Assembly (NCBI GenBank): GCA_902626645.1
Contig: CACOGC010000004.1
Location: forward strand, 1-64,000
Reading direction: 5' to 3'
Origin: an uncultured Pelagibacteraceae bacterium
GTDB lineage: Bacteria > Pseudomonadota > Alphaproteobacteria > Pelagibacterales > Pelagibacteraceae
Length of the DNA: 64,000 bases
The notes under the pieces are model-generated. The model had not been told where the DNA came from. It did not search any database and saw only the letters and a list, made by a program, of their open reading frames with translations. Made by a program: the position numbers and the translations under genes. Shown here one piece after another: positions 1 through 8,196 of this stretch (positions are counted from its first letter, which is position 1; every line of letters starts with the position of its first letter).

Positions 1-72
1 CAAATAATAAAAAAAATAATTGGTCCCTTGAATGAAAAATTACTTTTTGAGATAAAAGAATTGATACAATGA
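1..72 (+). CDS. ccmG: CcmG/DsbE thiol:disulfide interchange protein, C-terminal end only
   Basis: Reading from base 1, an open frame of 23 codons ends at TGA 70-72. The peptide contains the segment IIGPLNEKLLFEI, which resembles the C-terminus of the CcmG/DsbE thioredoxin-like family, where a Gly-Pro-Leu turn precedes the last helix. The stop overlaps the ccmH start as ATGA, the usual translational coupling within a cytochrome c maturation operon. CcmG is a membrane-anchored periplasmic reductant for apocytochrome c. The call rests on this short tail and on the ccmH neighbour; the catalytic CxxC lies outside the window. Confidence 0.6.
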   Translation, partial: QIIKKIIGPLNEKLLFEIKELIQ

Positions 73-440
73 ATATTTTAAAGATTTTAATTTCTGCAAT
101 TTTTTTGATTTCCTGTTTTTCCTCTGATTTAAAAGCTAAAAACTTAGAAATTGAAATAACAAAAAATTTAAGATGTTTAATTTGTCAGGGACAATCAGTG
201 TATGACTCAGATTCAGAATTTGCTAATAGTTTAAAAATTCTGGTTGAAAAAAAATTAAATGAAGGCTTAGACGAAAAACAAATTTATGATTATCTTAAAA
301 AAAAATATGGAGATTGGATTTTGTATGACCCAGGATTTAGTAAAAATACCTATTTTCTTTGGTTATTACCTATATTGATGTTTGTATTTGGTGGTGCAAT
401 AATACTAAGGAAAGTTATATTAAAAAAAAAAAAATTATGA
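69..440 (+). CDS. ccmH: Cytochrome c-type biogenesis protein CcmH
   Basis: This 123-residue protein starts with a hydrophobic signal or anchor (about residues 1-20). The family signature LRCLICQGQS follows, with the redox pair C36 and C39 (LRCxxCQ). Near residues 95-117 there is a C-terminal membrane helix, then a lysine-rich cytoplasmic tail. CcmH (CycL/NrfF family) keeps apocytochrome haem-binding cysteines reduced and presents them to the CcmF haem lyase in the periplasm. The length suits the short, TPR-less form. It overlaps ccmG upstream and the next gene downstream by ATGA, so it is probably the last ccm gene of the operon. Confidence 0.93.
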   Translation: MNILKILISAIFLISCFSSDLKAKNLEIEITKNLRCLICQGQSVYDSDSEFANSLKILVEKKLNEGLDEKQIYDYLKKKYGDWILYDPGFSKNTYFLWLLPILMFVFGGAIILRKVILKKKKL

Positions 441-952
441 AATATCTAAGAATTTGTTACTTGGTAATATTATCTTTTTTAATTTCTTCATCAATTTTTG
501 CTGAAGATACTAAAGTTAGTAATGATAATACAAAGTTTAATATTTATTCAGGGATGTTTGACTTTAGTGACAATGGAAAGAGGTCAACTCTAATTGGATT
601 TCAGCATCAAAATACAGATTTAAATAGAGACACTTTTCTTGGTAATCTTTCTCCCATAACAGGATTTATGTTTACCGCTGATAGTGCAGCTTATCTGTAT
701 ACTGGTGTGCAGGCTCAATATTCATTAGGAGCATTAAATATTATACCAAGTTTTACCCCGGGATTTTATAACAAGGGAGACGGAAAAGATCTTGGACATT
801 TGTTAGAATTTAAAAGCGAAGTTCAGATTTCTTTAGATTTATTCCAAAATACACAATTAGGCTTATCATACAATCATTTGTCCAATGCAAGTTTGGGAGA
901 TAAAAATCCTGGGGCAAATAGTTATATGTTTAATTTTCTTAAAACCTTTTAA
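437..952 (+). CDS. PagL-like outer-membrane beta-barrel protein (acyloxyacyl hydrolase family)
   Basis: I chose ATG 437, which overlaps the ccmH stop as ATGA and opens directly into a signal peptide ending near FAED (residue 23). The 171-residue product has alternating hydrophobic strands and ends in Phe, as outer-membrane barrels do. The segment SYNHLSNASLGDKNPG (residues 145-159) matches the PagL lipid A 3-O-deacylase family, including the His-x-Ser pair (H147, S149). PagL's third catalytic residue, a Glu 12 positions after the Ser, appears to be Asn161 here, so enzymatic activity is uncertain. Confident of a PagL-family barrel; function inferred. Confidence 0.7.
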   Translation: MKYLRICYLVILSFLISSSIFAEDTKVSNDNTKFNIYSGMFDFSDNGKRSTLIGFQHQNTDLNRDTFLGNLSPITGFMFTADSAAYLYTGVQAQYSLGALNIIPSFTPGFYNKGDGKDLGHLLEFKSEVQISLDLFQNTQLGLSYNHLSNASLGDKNPGANSYMFNFLKTF

Positions 953-969
953 AAAAACACCTTATGATA

Positions 970-2121
970 ATGAGATTAAAAGATTGTCACAACTTTGGTG
1001 ATTTTAGAAAACTTGCTAAGCTAAAGCTTCCATCACCTATTTTTCATTATATTGATGGTGCAGCTGATGATGAGATTACATATGCAAGGAATACTAGTGC
1101 CTTTGACGATGTAGATTTAGTTCCAAATGTTTTAAGAGGTGTTGAAAATGTAGATTTGTCTACGACAATTTTTGGTAAAAAGTTAGATCTACCATTTTAT
1201 CTTTCACCAACAGCATTACAAAGACTCTTTCATTATGATGGTGAAAGAGCAGTTGGAAAAGCAGCTAAAAAATTTAATACAATGTTTGGTGTTTCAGCAT
1301 TAGCGACAGTTAGTGTAGAGGAAATATCGTCGTTGATTGATACACCTAAAATGTTTCAGTTTTATTTTCACAAAGATAGAGGTTTAAATGATTCTTGTTT
1401 AGAGCGAGCTAAGGCTGCTAAATTTGATGTAATGGCTCTAACAGTTGATACCATTACTGGAGGAAATCGTGAAAGAGATTTAAGAACTGGTTTTACTTCT
1501 CCACCAAAATTGACTCTATCAAGCTTATTTAGTTTTGCGACCAAACCAATGTGGGGAATAAATTATTTAACAAAAGGTAAATTTGAATTACCTCACCTTC
1601 AAGATTTTGTGAAAGAAGGTACAAGTACGAACTCTTCCATAGGAAATTATTTTTCAACAATGTTAGATCAATCTATGAATTGGAAAGATGCCGAAAAACT
1701 TTGTTCTCAATGGGGAGGTCATTTTGCACTAAAAGGAATAATGAGTGTAGAAGATGCTAAAAAAGCAGTTGATATTGGATGTACAGGTATAATGGTTTCA
1801 AATCATGGTGGCAGACAACTTGATGGATCGAGATCACCATTTGATCAGCTCGCAGAAATTGTTGATGCAGTTGGAGATAAACTTGATGTTATATGTGAAG
1901 GAGGAATTCATAGAGGAACACATATGCTTAAAGCACTATCTCTTGGTGCAAAAGCATGTTCTGGTGGAAGACTTTATCTTTATGCGCTTGCAGCAGCAGG
2001 CCAACCAGGTGTCGAAAGAGCTCTTGAATTGTATAAATCTGAGTTAGTGAGAGATATGAAGCTCATGGGATGTACAAAAATTTCAGATCTTAATAGAAAT
2101 AATCTTAGATTTAGAAAATAG
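970..2121 (+). CDS. FMN-dependent alpha-hydroxyacid dehydrogenase, L-lactate dehydrogenase (LldD) type, copy 1
   Basis: The ATG at 970 gives MRLKDCHNF, which aligns residue for residue with the start of the next gene; an ATG six bases earlier is also possible. The 383-residue protein has the family hallmarks: the YIDG motif (Y27), Y132 in the QFYFHKDR segment, K255 in FALKG, and the catalytic SNHGGRQ with H279 and R282. These enzymes oxidise L-lactate or related 2-hydroxyacids to oxoacids and pass electrons to the membrane. A long insert around residues 185-235 suits the LldD subgroup. The FMN phosphate loop reads EGGIHRG instead of the usual DGGVRRG. Exact substrate unknown. Confidence 0.85.
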   Translation: MRLKDCHNFGDFRKLAKLKLPSPIFHYIDGAADDEITYARNTSAFDDVDLVPNVLRGVENVDLSTTIFGKKLDLPFYLSPTALQRLFHYDGERAVGKAAKKFNTMFGVSALATVSVEEISSLIDTPKMFQFYFHKDRGLNDSCLERAKAAKFDVMALTVDTITGGNRERDLRTGFTSPPKLTLSSLFSFATKPMWGINYLTKGKFELPHLQDFVKEGTSTNSSIGNYFSTMLDQSMNWKDAEKLCSQWGGHFALKGIMSVEDAKKAVDIGCTGIMVSNHGGRQLDGSRSPFDQLAEIVDAVGDKLDVICEGGIHRGTHMLKALSLGAKACSGGRLYLYALAAAGQPGVERALELYKSELVRDMKLMGCTKISDLNRNNLRFRK

Positions 2122-3278
2122 TGAGTTTACAAAATTGTTATAATTTTGATGATTTTAGAAAACTTGCGAAAAAAAAATTACCTTCGCCAATATTTCATTA
2201 TATTGATGGTGGTGCAGATGATGAAATAACTCTCAAAAGAAATACAAAATCTTTTGATGAATGTGATTTAGTTCCTAATATTTTAGCAAGTGTCGGAAAA
2301 CCAGATCTCTCAACAAATATTTTTGGAAAAAAAATTGATATGCCACTTTTTTTATCACCATGTGCCATGCAAAGACTTTATCATCATGAAGGAGATAAAG
2401 CATCTGCTAGAGCAGCTGATAAGTTTGGAACATTTTATAGTATGTCTACGATGGCAAATAATACTATAGAAGAAATTTCAAATATTTCAGGTGGACCAAA
2501 GTTATTTCAACTTTATGTTCACAAAGATCAATCAATTACTGATGATTTAATTGATCGCTGTAGAAGATCAGGATTTGATGGAATGTGTTTAACAGTAGAT
2601 ACTTTAGTGGCAGGTAATAGAGAAAGAGATCATAGAACAGGTTTTACAACCCCTCCAAAGTTAACTTTACAAAGTTTAATGAGTTTTGCTCTTCACCCTA
2701 GTTGGGTATTTAATTATCTTACACACGGGAAATTTAAATTAGCAAATGTGGCTACAAAAACAGATAAGGGTACCAACATTGCAAAATCAGTTATTGAGTA
2801 CATTAACGAACAATATGATCCAGCAATGAACTGGAAGGATGCTGAATATTGTGTGAAGAAATGGAATGGACCTTTTGCACTTAAAGGTGTTATGTCTGTT
2901 GAAGATGCTAAAAGAGCAATAGATATTGGTTGTACCGCAATTATGATTTCAAATCATGGAGGAAGACAACTTGATGGATCAAGATCACCATTCGATCAAG
3001 TTAAAGCAATCTCTGACGCAGTTGGAGATAAATTGGAAATCATTTTAGACGGGGGAGTAAGAAGAGGAACTCACGTATTAAAAGCAATCGCTGCCGGCGC
3101 AAAAGCCTGTAGTTTTGGTAAAATGTTTTTGTTCTCTTTAGCCGCAGGGGGACAACAAGGTGTTGAGCATTTGCTTAAAAATATGCATGAGGAAATAAAT
3201 AGAAATATGGTTTTAATGGGTTGTAAGAACTTAAAAGAGTTGAATAGTTCAAAATTAATTTATAGAAATGGATATTAA
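2121..3278 (+). CDS. FMN-dependent alpha-hydroxyacid dehydrogenase, L-lactate dehydrogenase (LldD) type, copy 2
   Basis: This is a tandem paralogue of the preceding gene; its GTG start shares one base with that gene's TAG stop. The 385 residues align almost without gaps to copy 1 and keep Y27, Y132, K255, H279 and R282 in the same positions. Here the FMN loop is the canonical DGGVRRG, but the later GR(P/L) motif has become FGK, so a phosphate-binding Arg is replaced by Lys. Flavin-dependent oxidation of a 2-hydroxyacid such as L-lactate is inferred from the family. The two copies may form a heteromer or differ in substrate; sequence alone cannot decide. Confidence 0.85.
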   Translation: MSLQNCYNFDDFRKLAKKKLPSPIFHYIDGGADDEITLKRNTKSFDECDLVPNILASVGKPDLSTNIFGKKIDMPLFLSPCAMQRLYHHEGDKASARAADKFGTFYSMSTMANNTIEEISNISGGPKLFQLYVHKDQSITDDLIDRCRRSGFDGMCLTVDTLVAGNRERDHRTGFTTPPKLTLQSLMSFALHPSWVFNYLTHGKFKLANVATKTDKGTNIAKSVIEYINEQYDPAMNWKDAEYCVKKWNGPFALKGVMSVEDAKRAIDIGCTAIMISNHGGRQLDGSRSPFDQVKAISDAVGDKLEIILDGGVRRGTHVLKAIAAGAKACSFGKMFLFSLAAGGQQGVEHLLKNMHEEINRNMVLMGCKNLKELNSSKLIYRNGY

Positions 3279-3290
3279 AAATTTTATTTT

Positions 3291-4457
3291 ATGAAGTTAG
3301 CGAAAAATTTAAATAACTTAGGAACAGAGACAGCTTTTTCAGTTTTAGCAGAAGCTAAAGCATTAGAAGCAAAAGGAAATCCCATGATACATCTGGGCTT
3401 AGGTCAACCAGATTTTAAAACTCCTAAGCATGTTGTCGATGCAGCAAAAAAAGCTTTGGACGATGGACATCATGGCTATGTTTTATCTAATGGAATTTTA
3501 GAGTGTAGACAAGCTGTCACAAGATGGATTAAAAAAAGATATAGTGCTGATGTAGAAGCTGATAGAATTTTGATTATGCCGGGTGGTAAACCAACTATGA
3601 GCTATGCTATTCAATGTTTTGGAGAACCTGGTGCAGAAATTATACACCCAACACCTGCATTTCCAATTTATGAGTCAATGATCAACTATACAGGCTCAAC
3701 TCCAGTCCCTTATGATTTAACTGAAGACAAAGATTTAAAATTTAATCCTGAAAAAATATTATCATTAATAACTGATAAAACGAGATTACTAATATTAATA
3801 AATCCAAATAATCCCACAGGAAGTTTTGTGGAAAAATCAGACATAGATGTATTGGCTGAAGGATTAAAAAAGCACCCACATGTTACCATTTTGAGCGATG
3901 AAATTTATAGTAGACAAATTTTTGATAATAAAGAAATGCCTTCATTTTTTAATTACCCAGAGCTAAGAGAAAGATTAATTGTCCTAGAGGGATGGAGTAA
4001 AGCTTATTCTATGACTGGTTGGAGATTAGGTTGGAGTTTTTGGCCTAAAGAATTAGTACCACACGTTAATAAACTTTTAATAAATAGCGTATCTTGTGTA
4101 AATGCTGCAGCACAATATGCTGGAATAGCTGCCCTGGATGGACCAGATGACTCAATTAACGAAATGATGGAAAAATTTACAGCTAGAAGAAATTTAATTC
4201 ATAAAGGTTTAAATGATTTACCAGGTGTAGAATGTAGTCTACCTGGTGGAGCTTTTTATGCTTTCCCAAAAGTTATTAAAACAGGAATGAATGGATCTGA
4301 ATTTTGTAAAAAAGCAATGCATGAAGCTGGAGTTGCAATAGTACCTGGTACTGCATTTGGGAAAACATGTAATGATTATGTAAGATTCAGTTTTGCGGCA
4401 TCAAGAGATAATATTTCTCAAGCATTAGAAAATATAAAGAAAATGCTTACTAAATAA
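3291..4457 (+). CDS. Class I/II PLP-dependent aminotransferase
   Basis: A 388-residue fold-type I aminotransferase of the aspartate aminotransferase superfamily. Visible landmarks are GLGQPDF near residue 36, NPNNPTG (N174), D203 and Y206 in SDEIYS, the PLP lysine K237 in GWSKAYSMTGWR, and the substrate-carboxylate Arg in DYVRFSF near the C-terminus. It follows the two hydroxyacid dehydrogenases by 12 bases and precedes a D-lactate-type dehydrogenase, so it may transaminate an oxoacid (pyruvate, glyoxylate or similar) made by its neighbours. Substrate specificity cannot be read from the sequence. Confidence 0.85.
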   Translation: MKLAKNLNNLGTETAFSVLAEAKALEAKGNPMIHLGLGQPDFKTPKHVVDAAKKALDDGHHGYVLSNGILECRQAVTRWIKKRYSADVEADRILIMPGGKPTMSYAIQCFGEPGAEIIHPTPAFPIYESMINYTGSTPVPYDLTEDKDLKFNPEKILSLITDKTRLLILINPNNPTGSFVEKSDIDVLAEGLKKHPHVTILSDEIYSRQIFDNKEMPSFFNYPELRERLIVLEGWSKAYSMTGWRLGWSFWPKELVPHVNKLLINSVSCVNAAAQYAGIAALDGPDDSINEMMEKFTARRNLIHKGLNDLPGVECSLPGGAFYAFPKVIKTGMNGSEFCKKAMHEAGVAIVPGTAFGKTCNDYVRFSFAASRDNISQALENIKKMLTK

Positions 4458-4495
4458 GCTGTATTTTTGATAAAATTTTTATTAATATTCTTTCA

Positions 4496-5869
4496 ATGAA
4501 TGAGCAAGTCCAAGCAGAATTTAAAAAAATTTTTAATGGAAGATTTTCAACTTCTGAGTCAACGAGAGCAAATTATGCAAGAGGTGAAGATACATATGAT
4601 CCTGTCTTGTCTCAAGCTGTAGTTTTTCCTGAAACTAATGAGGAAGTTTCTAAGGTACTACGTCTATGCAATGAACATAAAATTCCGGTTGTACCTTTTG
4701 GTACTGGAACATCATTAGAAGGTAATGTTGTAGGTAATGAAAAAGGCATAACTATATGTCTCGAAAAAATGAATAAAATTTTAAGTGTAAATGTTGAGGA
4801 CTTTGATTGTAGAGTTCAGGCATGTGTAACTAAGGAACAACTCAATGATTATTTGAGGGAGGATGGTGTTTTTTTCCCAATAGACCCTGGCGCGAATGCA
4901 GCAATAGGAGGTATGGCATCAACGTCAGCCTCAGGAACAATGGCTGTGAAATATGGAACAATGAAAACTGTAATATCAGGACTTACAGTGGTTTTGCCTA
5001 ATGGTGATATTGTAAATACTGGTAGTAGAACTAAAAAAACGTCTGCAGGTTATAATTTGACCAATCTTTTCATAGGCTCTGAGGGAACTTTAGGAATAAT
5101 TACAGAAATTCAATTGAGGTTATCGCCAATACCAGAGAGTATAATGTCTGCAGTTTGTCATTTTCCAACTTTAGAAAATGCTGTCCAAACTGCTCAACAA
5201 GTTATTCAATATGGAGTTCCTATTGCGAGAATTGAAATGCTTAATAAAGATCAAATGGGTATCAGTATTAATTATTCAAAATTGAAAAACGTTGAAGCTG
5301 TACCAACTTTATTTTTTGAATTTCATGGGTCTGAGGCATCCAATAATGAGAACATTAAAATTGTTGAGGAAATATCAAAGGATAACAATGGAAGTTCTTT
5401 TAAATGGGCAAAGGATTTGGAAGAGAGAAATAAACTTTGGAAGGCTAGATGGGATGTGTATTATTCTGTTAAAGCATTGATAAATAACGGAAGAGTTTAC
5501 TCAACTGATGTTTGTTTACCAATTTCAAATATAACTGAATGCGTTAATTATGCAGAAGAACAAGCACAAAAATTTGGGTTAAGGGCTCCAATGGTTGGTC
5601 ATTTAGGAGATGGCAACTTTCATGTACTTTTACCTTTTGATCCAGCAAAAAAAGAAACATATAATAAAATTAGAGAATTTAATGATTTGTTGATTAAAAA
5701 AGCGCTTGAACTAAAGGGTACAATTACTGGGGAACATGGCGTTGGTCTTCACAAAAAAGAATATCTTTTAAAAGAACATCCTGACAATATTCCATTAATG
5801 AAATTGATTAAAAGAAGCATTGATCAAAATAATATAATGAATCCGGGTAAAATATTTGATCTAAACTAA
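4496..5869 (+). CDS. FAD-linked D-lactate dehydrogenase (cytochrome-type) / GlcD family
   Basis: 457 residues with an N-terminal FAD-binding PCMH domain (PFGTGTSLEGN; then AIGGMASTSASGTMAVKYGT and SEGTLGIIT) and a C-terminal FAD-oxidase domain with metal/substrate motifs HLGDGNFH and TGEHGVG. The glycine-rich segments are closest to the mitochondrial-type D-lactate dehydrogenase branch rather than to a glcDEF system, and no glcE or glcF lies beside it. It would oxidise D-lactate or another D-2-hydroxyacid and complement the L-specific enzymes upstream. Glycolate remains a possible substrate. Confidence 0.85.
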   Translation: MNEQVQAEFKKIFNGRFSTSESTRANYARGEDTYDPVLSQAVVFPETNEEVSKVLRLCNEHKIPVVPFGTGTSLEGNVVGNEKGITICLEKMNKILSVNVEDFDCRVQACVTKEQLNDYLREDGVFFPIDPGANAAIGGMASTSASGTMAVKYGTMKTVISGLTVVLPNGDIVNTGSRTKKTSAGYNLTNLFIGSEGTLGIITEIQLRLSPIPESIMSAVCHFPTLENAVQTAQQVIQYGVPIARIEMLNKDQMGISINYSKLKNVEAVPTLFFEFHGSEASNNENIKIVEEISKDNNGSSFKWAKDLEERNKLWKARWDVYYSVKALINNGRVYSTDVCLPISNITECVNYAEEQAQKFGLRAPMVGHLGDGNFHVLLPFDPAKKETYNKIREFNDLLIKKALELKGTITGEHGVGLHKKEYLLKEHPDNIPLMKLIKRSIDQNNIMNPGKIFDLN

Positions 5870-5884
5870 TTGGATAACACTCTC

Positions 5885-6838
5885 ATGAAAAAAATTTTAA
5901 TTACTAGAAAATTAATTAAAGAAAGTGAGGATAAAGCTTCGCAAACTTTTGACCCAATTTTTAATACAAATGATGAGTTGTACTCTCAGTCCAAAGTTAT
6001 AGAAATGAGCCAAGGATGTAATGGAATTCTAACTTCTCTGACCGATAAAATGGATAAAGAAACAATCAATAAATTACCAGATACTATTAAAGTTATTTCA
6101 AATTTTGCTGTTGGATTTGGAAATATTGATTTAGATGCCGCAAAAAAAAGAGGCATTGCAGTGACCAATACTCCTGAGGTTTTATCTGACGCGACAGCTG
6201 AAATTGGGATACTTTTAATTTTAGGCGCATGCAGAAGAGCCTCTGAAGGAATAGTATCTGCTCAAGAAGGTGGATGGAAGTGGTCAGCAGACTACTTAAT
6301 AGGTAAGCAATTGACGGGCTCAAGACTTGGTATTCTGGGCATGGGAAGAATAGGACAAAAAATTGCAAAGATTGCAAAGTCGTTAGGTATGATAATTCAT
6401 TATCACAATAGATCAAAGTTAAGTGATGAAAAAGAACAGGGAGCAATTTATCACGATAATATCAAAAGTCTTTTTTCAGTTTCTGATGTCCTATCAATTT
6501 GTTGTCCTGCTACTAAAGAAACAGAAAACATGATTAACAAAGAAACAATTGAATATTTTCCTAAAGGAGCAGTAATTACTAATGTCGCTAGAGGAGATAT
6601 AGTCGATGATGAAGCTTTAATTGATGCATTAAACCGGAGAAAAATATATGCAGCTGGATTAGATGTTTATAAAAATGAGCCAAACTTAAATCCCGGTTAT
6701 AATAAAATTAAGTCAGCATTTATTCTTCCACACCTAGGAAGCGCAACAAAGGATACAAGAATTGCAATGGCAAATTTAGCAATTGATAATATTGATGAGT
6801 TTTTTAAAACTGGAAATTGTAAAAATAAAGTAAATTAA
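5885..6838 (+). CDS. NAD(P)-dependent D-2-hydroxyacid dehydrogenase (glyoxylate/hydroxypyruvate reductase type)
   Basis: I chose ATG 5885 (MKKILITRKL); a TTG at 5870 directly abutting the previous stop is less likely. The 317-residue protein has the Rossmann dinucleotide motif GMGRIGQKIAK, the NVARGDIVDDEAL segment with the catalytic Arg, a C-terminal Glu in NEPNL and His in LPHLGSAT. These are the Arg/Glu/His residues of D-2-hydroxyacid dehydrogenases. The enzyme interconverts a 2-oxoacid and a D-2-hydroxyacid, for example glyoxylate and glycolate. It ends the catabolic run before the TRAP transporter. Direction and substrate are inferred only from family and context. Confidence 0.85.
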   Translation: MKKILITRKLIKESEDKASQTFDPIFNTNDELYSQSKVIEMSQGCNGILTSLTDKMDKETINKLPDTIKVISNFAVGFGNIDLDAAKKRGIAVTNTPEVLSDATAEIGILLILGACRRASEGIVSAQEGGWKWSADYLIGKQLTGSRLGILGMGRIGQKIAKIAKSLGMIIHYHNRSKLSDEKEQGAIYHDNIKSLFSVSDVLSICCPATKETENMINKETIEYFPKGAVITNVARGDIVDDEALIDALNRRKIYAAGLDVYKNEPNLNPGYNKIKSAFILPHLGSATKDTRIAMANLAIDNIDEFFKTGNCKNKVN

Positions 6839-6850
6839 TTCTACTCAGGA

Positions 6851-6865
6851 TTGAATCTAATTCAA
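6851..6865. promoter_or_regulatory. Inverted repeat upstream of dctP, possible operator
   Basis: The 118-base spacer before dctP contains a perfect 6-bp dyad with a 3-base centre, TTGAATCTAATTCAA. It is one of the longer spacers in the window and must hold the dctP promoter, which I could not place. A related shorter dyad (TTGATTAATTCAA) lies just after the dctP terminator, before dctQ. Such dyads can be operators, but in AT-rich DNA they also arise by chance. Confidence 0.25.
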
Positions 6866-6945
6866 CTATTGCGACATCTACGCTTTTTTTTAGAAAGACT
6901 CTAATCTGATTCTATGTTTTAATTATTCAAGTTAATTAACTTTAA

Positions 6946-6951
6946 TAGGAG
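6946..6951 (+). promoter_or_regulatory. Shine-Dalgarno site of dctP
   Basis: TAGGAG sits 5 bases before ATG 6957. Most genes in this window lack a recognisable Shine-Dalgarno sequence, so this one suggests strong translation, as expected for an abundant periplasmic binding protein. It also supports the chosen start. Confidence 0.7.
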
Positions 6952-6956
6952 TAATA

Positions 6957-8111
6957 ATGACTAAAGAAAATAAATCATTGAAGGTGAAAACATCTTCAAG
7001 ACGTAAGTTCTTTAAAACTGCTGCTAAGACTGGTGCTATAGCTGCAGCCGCTGTTGCAATGCCATATGTGAAGGCTAATGCAGCAACAACTTTAAAGATG
7101 CAAGCTGCATGGCCAAGTGGAGCTAACATCTTTTTCGAAATGGCTGGAGACTATTGTAACATGGTTAAAGAAATGTCTGGAGGATCTCTTCAGATTGATC
7201 TTCAACCGGTTGGAGCAGTTGTAAAGACTTCAGAAATCGGACAAGCGGTTAGTTCCGGTGTAGTAGATATGGGTCACTGGGTGACTGCATATTGGTATGG
7301 TAAAAACCCTGCTGCATCATTATTTGGAACTGGTCCTTCATATGGAATGTCATCTCAAGAAGTTATGGGATGGATGGAGTATGGTGGAGGAAGAAAATTA
7401 TATGACGAAACACTTGCAAAAGTTGGTTTCGATTATGTTGGTTTTTTCCATATGCCTATGCCAGCTCAGCCTTTTGGTTGGTTCAAAAAGAACGTAACTA
7501 AAGTGTCTGATGTAAAAGGTATGAAGTACAGAACTGTTGGTTTAGCGACTAACGTTTTAACTGCAATGGGAATGGTAGTTAGACAATTACCAGGTGGTGA
7601 AATTCAACCAGCTATGAAAACAGGTTTGATTGAAGCTGCTGAGTTTAACAACCCTACTTCAGACTCTCAGTTTGGTATGCAAGATGTTTCTAAGCACTAT
7701 CATTTAGGAAGCTTCCACCAATCTCAAGAGATGTTTGAGATACCAGTAAACAAAAAAACATATAATAGCTTATCACCTGCACACCAAGCAATATTGAAAA
7801 ATGCTGCTTATGCTGCAAATAGTGATAACTACTTTAAAGCTTTAGTAAGATACTCAGCTGACTTAGCTAAGTTAATGAATGAGCACAAAGTAAATGTTTA
7901 CCAAACTTCTGATGAAATCTTAGCTCAACAATTAAAAGGTTGGGATAAGGTAATCGGCGATTTCAATAAGAAAGATCCTTTCTTTAAGAAAATTGTAGAT
8001 TCTCAGAAAGCATATGCGAAGAGAGTAATGAAATACTTGCTGATGAATCAGCCGAATTACAAACTTGCGTATGAAAATGAGTTTGGTCCAATAGCAAAAG
8101 TTAAGTTATAA
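6957..8111 (+). CDS. dctP: TRAP transporter periplasmic solute-binding protein, DctP/TakP family
   Basis: 384 residues. The N-terminus carries a twin-arginine signal (SRRKFF, R15-R16) followed by an Ala-rich hydrophobic stretch and probable cleavage after ANA near residue 43, so it is probably exported folded. The mature part shows motifs typical of 2-oxoacid/lactate-type TRAP binding proteins: MKYRTVG, LPGGEIQPAMKTG and EAAEFNNPTSD. It captures the substrate in the periplasm for the DctQM permease encoded downstream. The preceding lactate-type dehydrogenases point to lactate or another small monocarboxylate as the ligand, which is inference. A terminator separates it from dctQM. Confidence 0.9.
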   Translation: MTKENKSLKVKTSSRRKFFKTAAKTGAIAAAAVAMPYVKANAATTLKMQAAWPSGANIFFEMAGDYCNMVKEMSGGSLQIDLQPVGAVVKTSEIGQAVSSGVVDMGHWVTAYWYGKNPAASLFGTGPSYGMSSQEVMGWMEYGGGRKLYDETLAKVGFDYVGFFHMPMPAQPFGWFKKNVTKVSDVKGMKYRTVGLATNVLTAMGMVVRQLPGGEIQPAMKTGLIEAAEFNNPTSDSQFGMQDVSKHYHLGSFHQSQEMFEIPVNKKTYNSLSPAHQAILKNAAYAANSDNYFKALVRYSADLAKLMNEHKVNVYQTSDEILAQQLKGWDKVIGDFNKKDPFFKKIVDSQKAYAKRVMKYLLMNQPNYKLAYENEFGPIAKVKL

Positions 8112-8133
8112 TTAACTTTTTATAAATTTTAAT

Positions 8134-8157
8134 GAGGGGGCCTCGGCCCCCTTTTTA
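8134..8157 (+). terminator. Rho-independent terminator between dctP and dctQ
   Basis: GGGGGCC (8136-8142) pairs with GGCCCCC (8145-8151), leaving a CTCG tetraloop if the innermost pair opens, followed by TTTTT. It is the most GC-rich hairpin in the window and stands out in this AT-rich DNA. Lying between dctP and its permease genes, it probably ends most dctP transcripts and lets binding protein exceed permease. Confidence 0.9.
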
Positions 8158-8196
8158 TTTGATTAATTCAAAACAATTCAATAAGAGTCTATATCT

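Noticed and set aside
5870..5884. TTG start for the D-2-hydroxyacid dehydrogenase
   Set aside because: It abuts the preceding stop with no ribosome site; ATG 5885 gives a normal start to the first beta strand.
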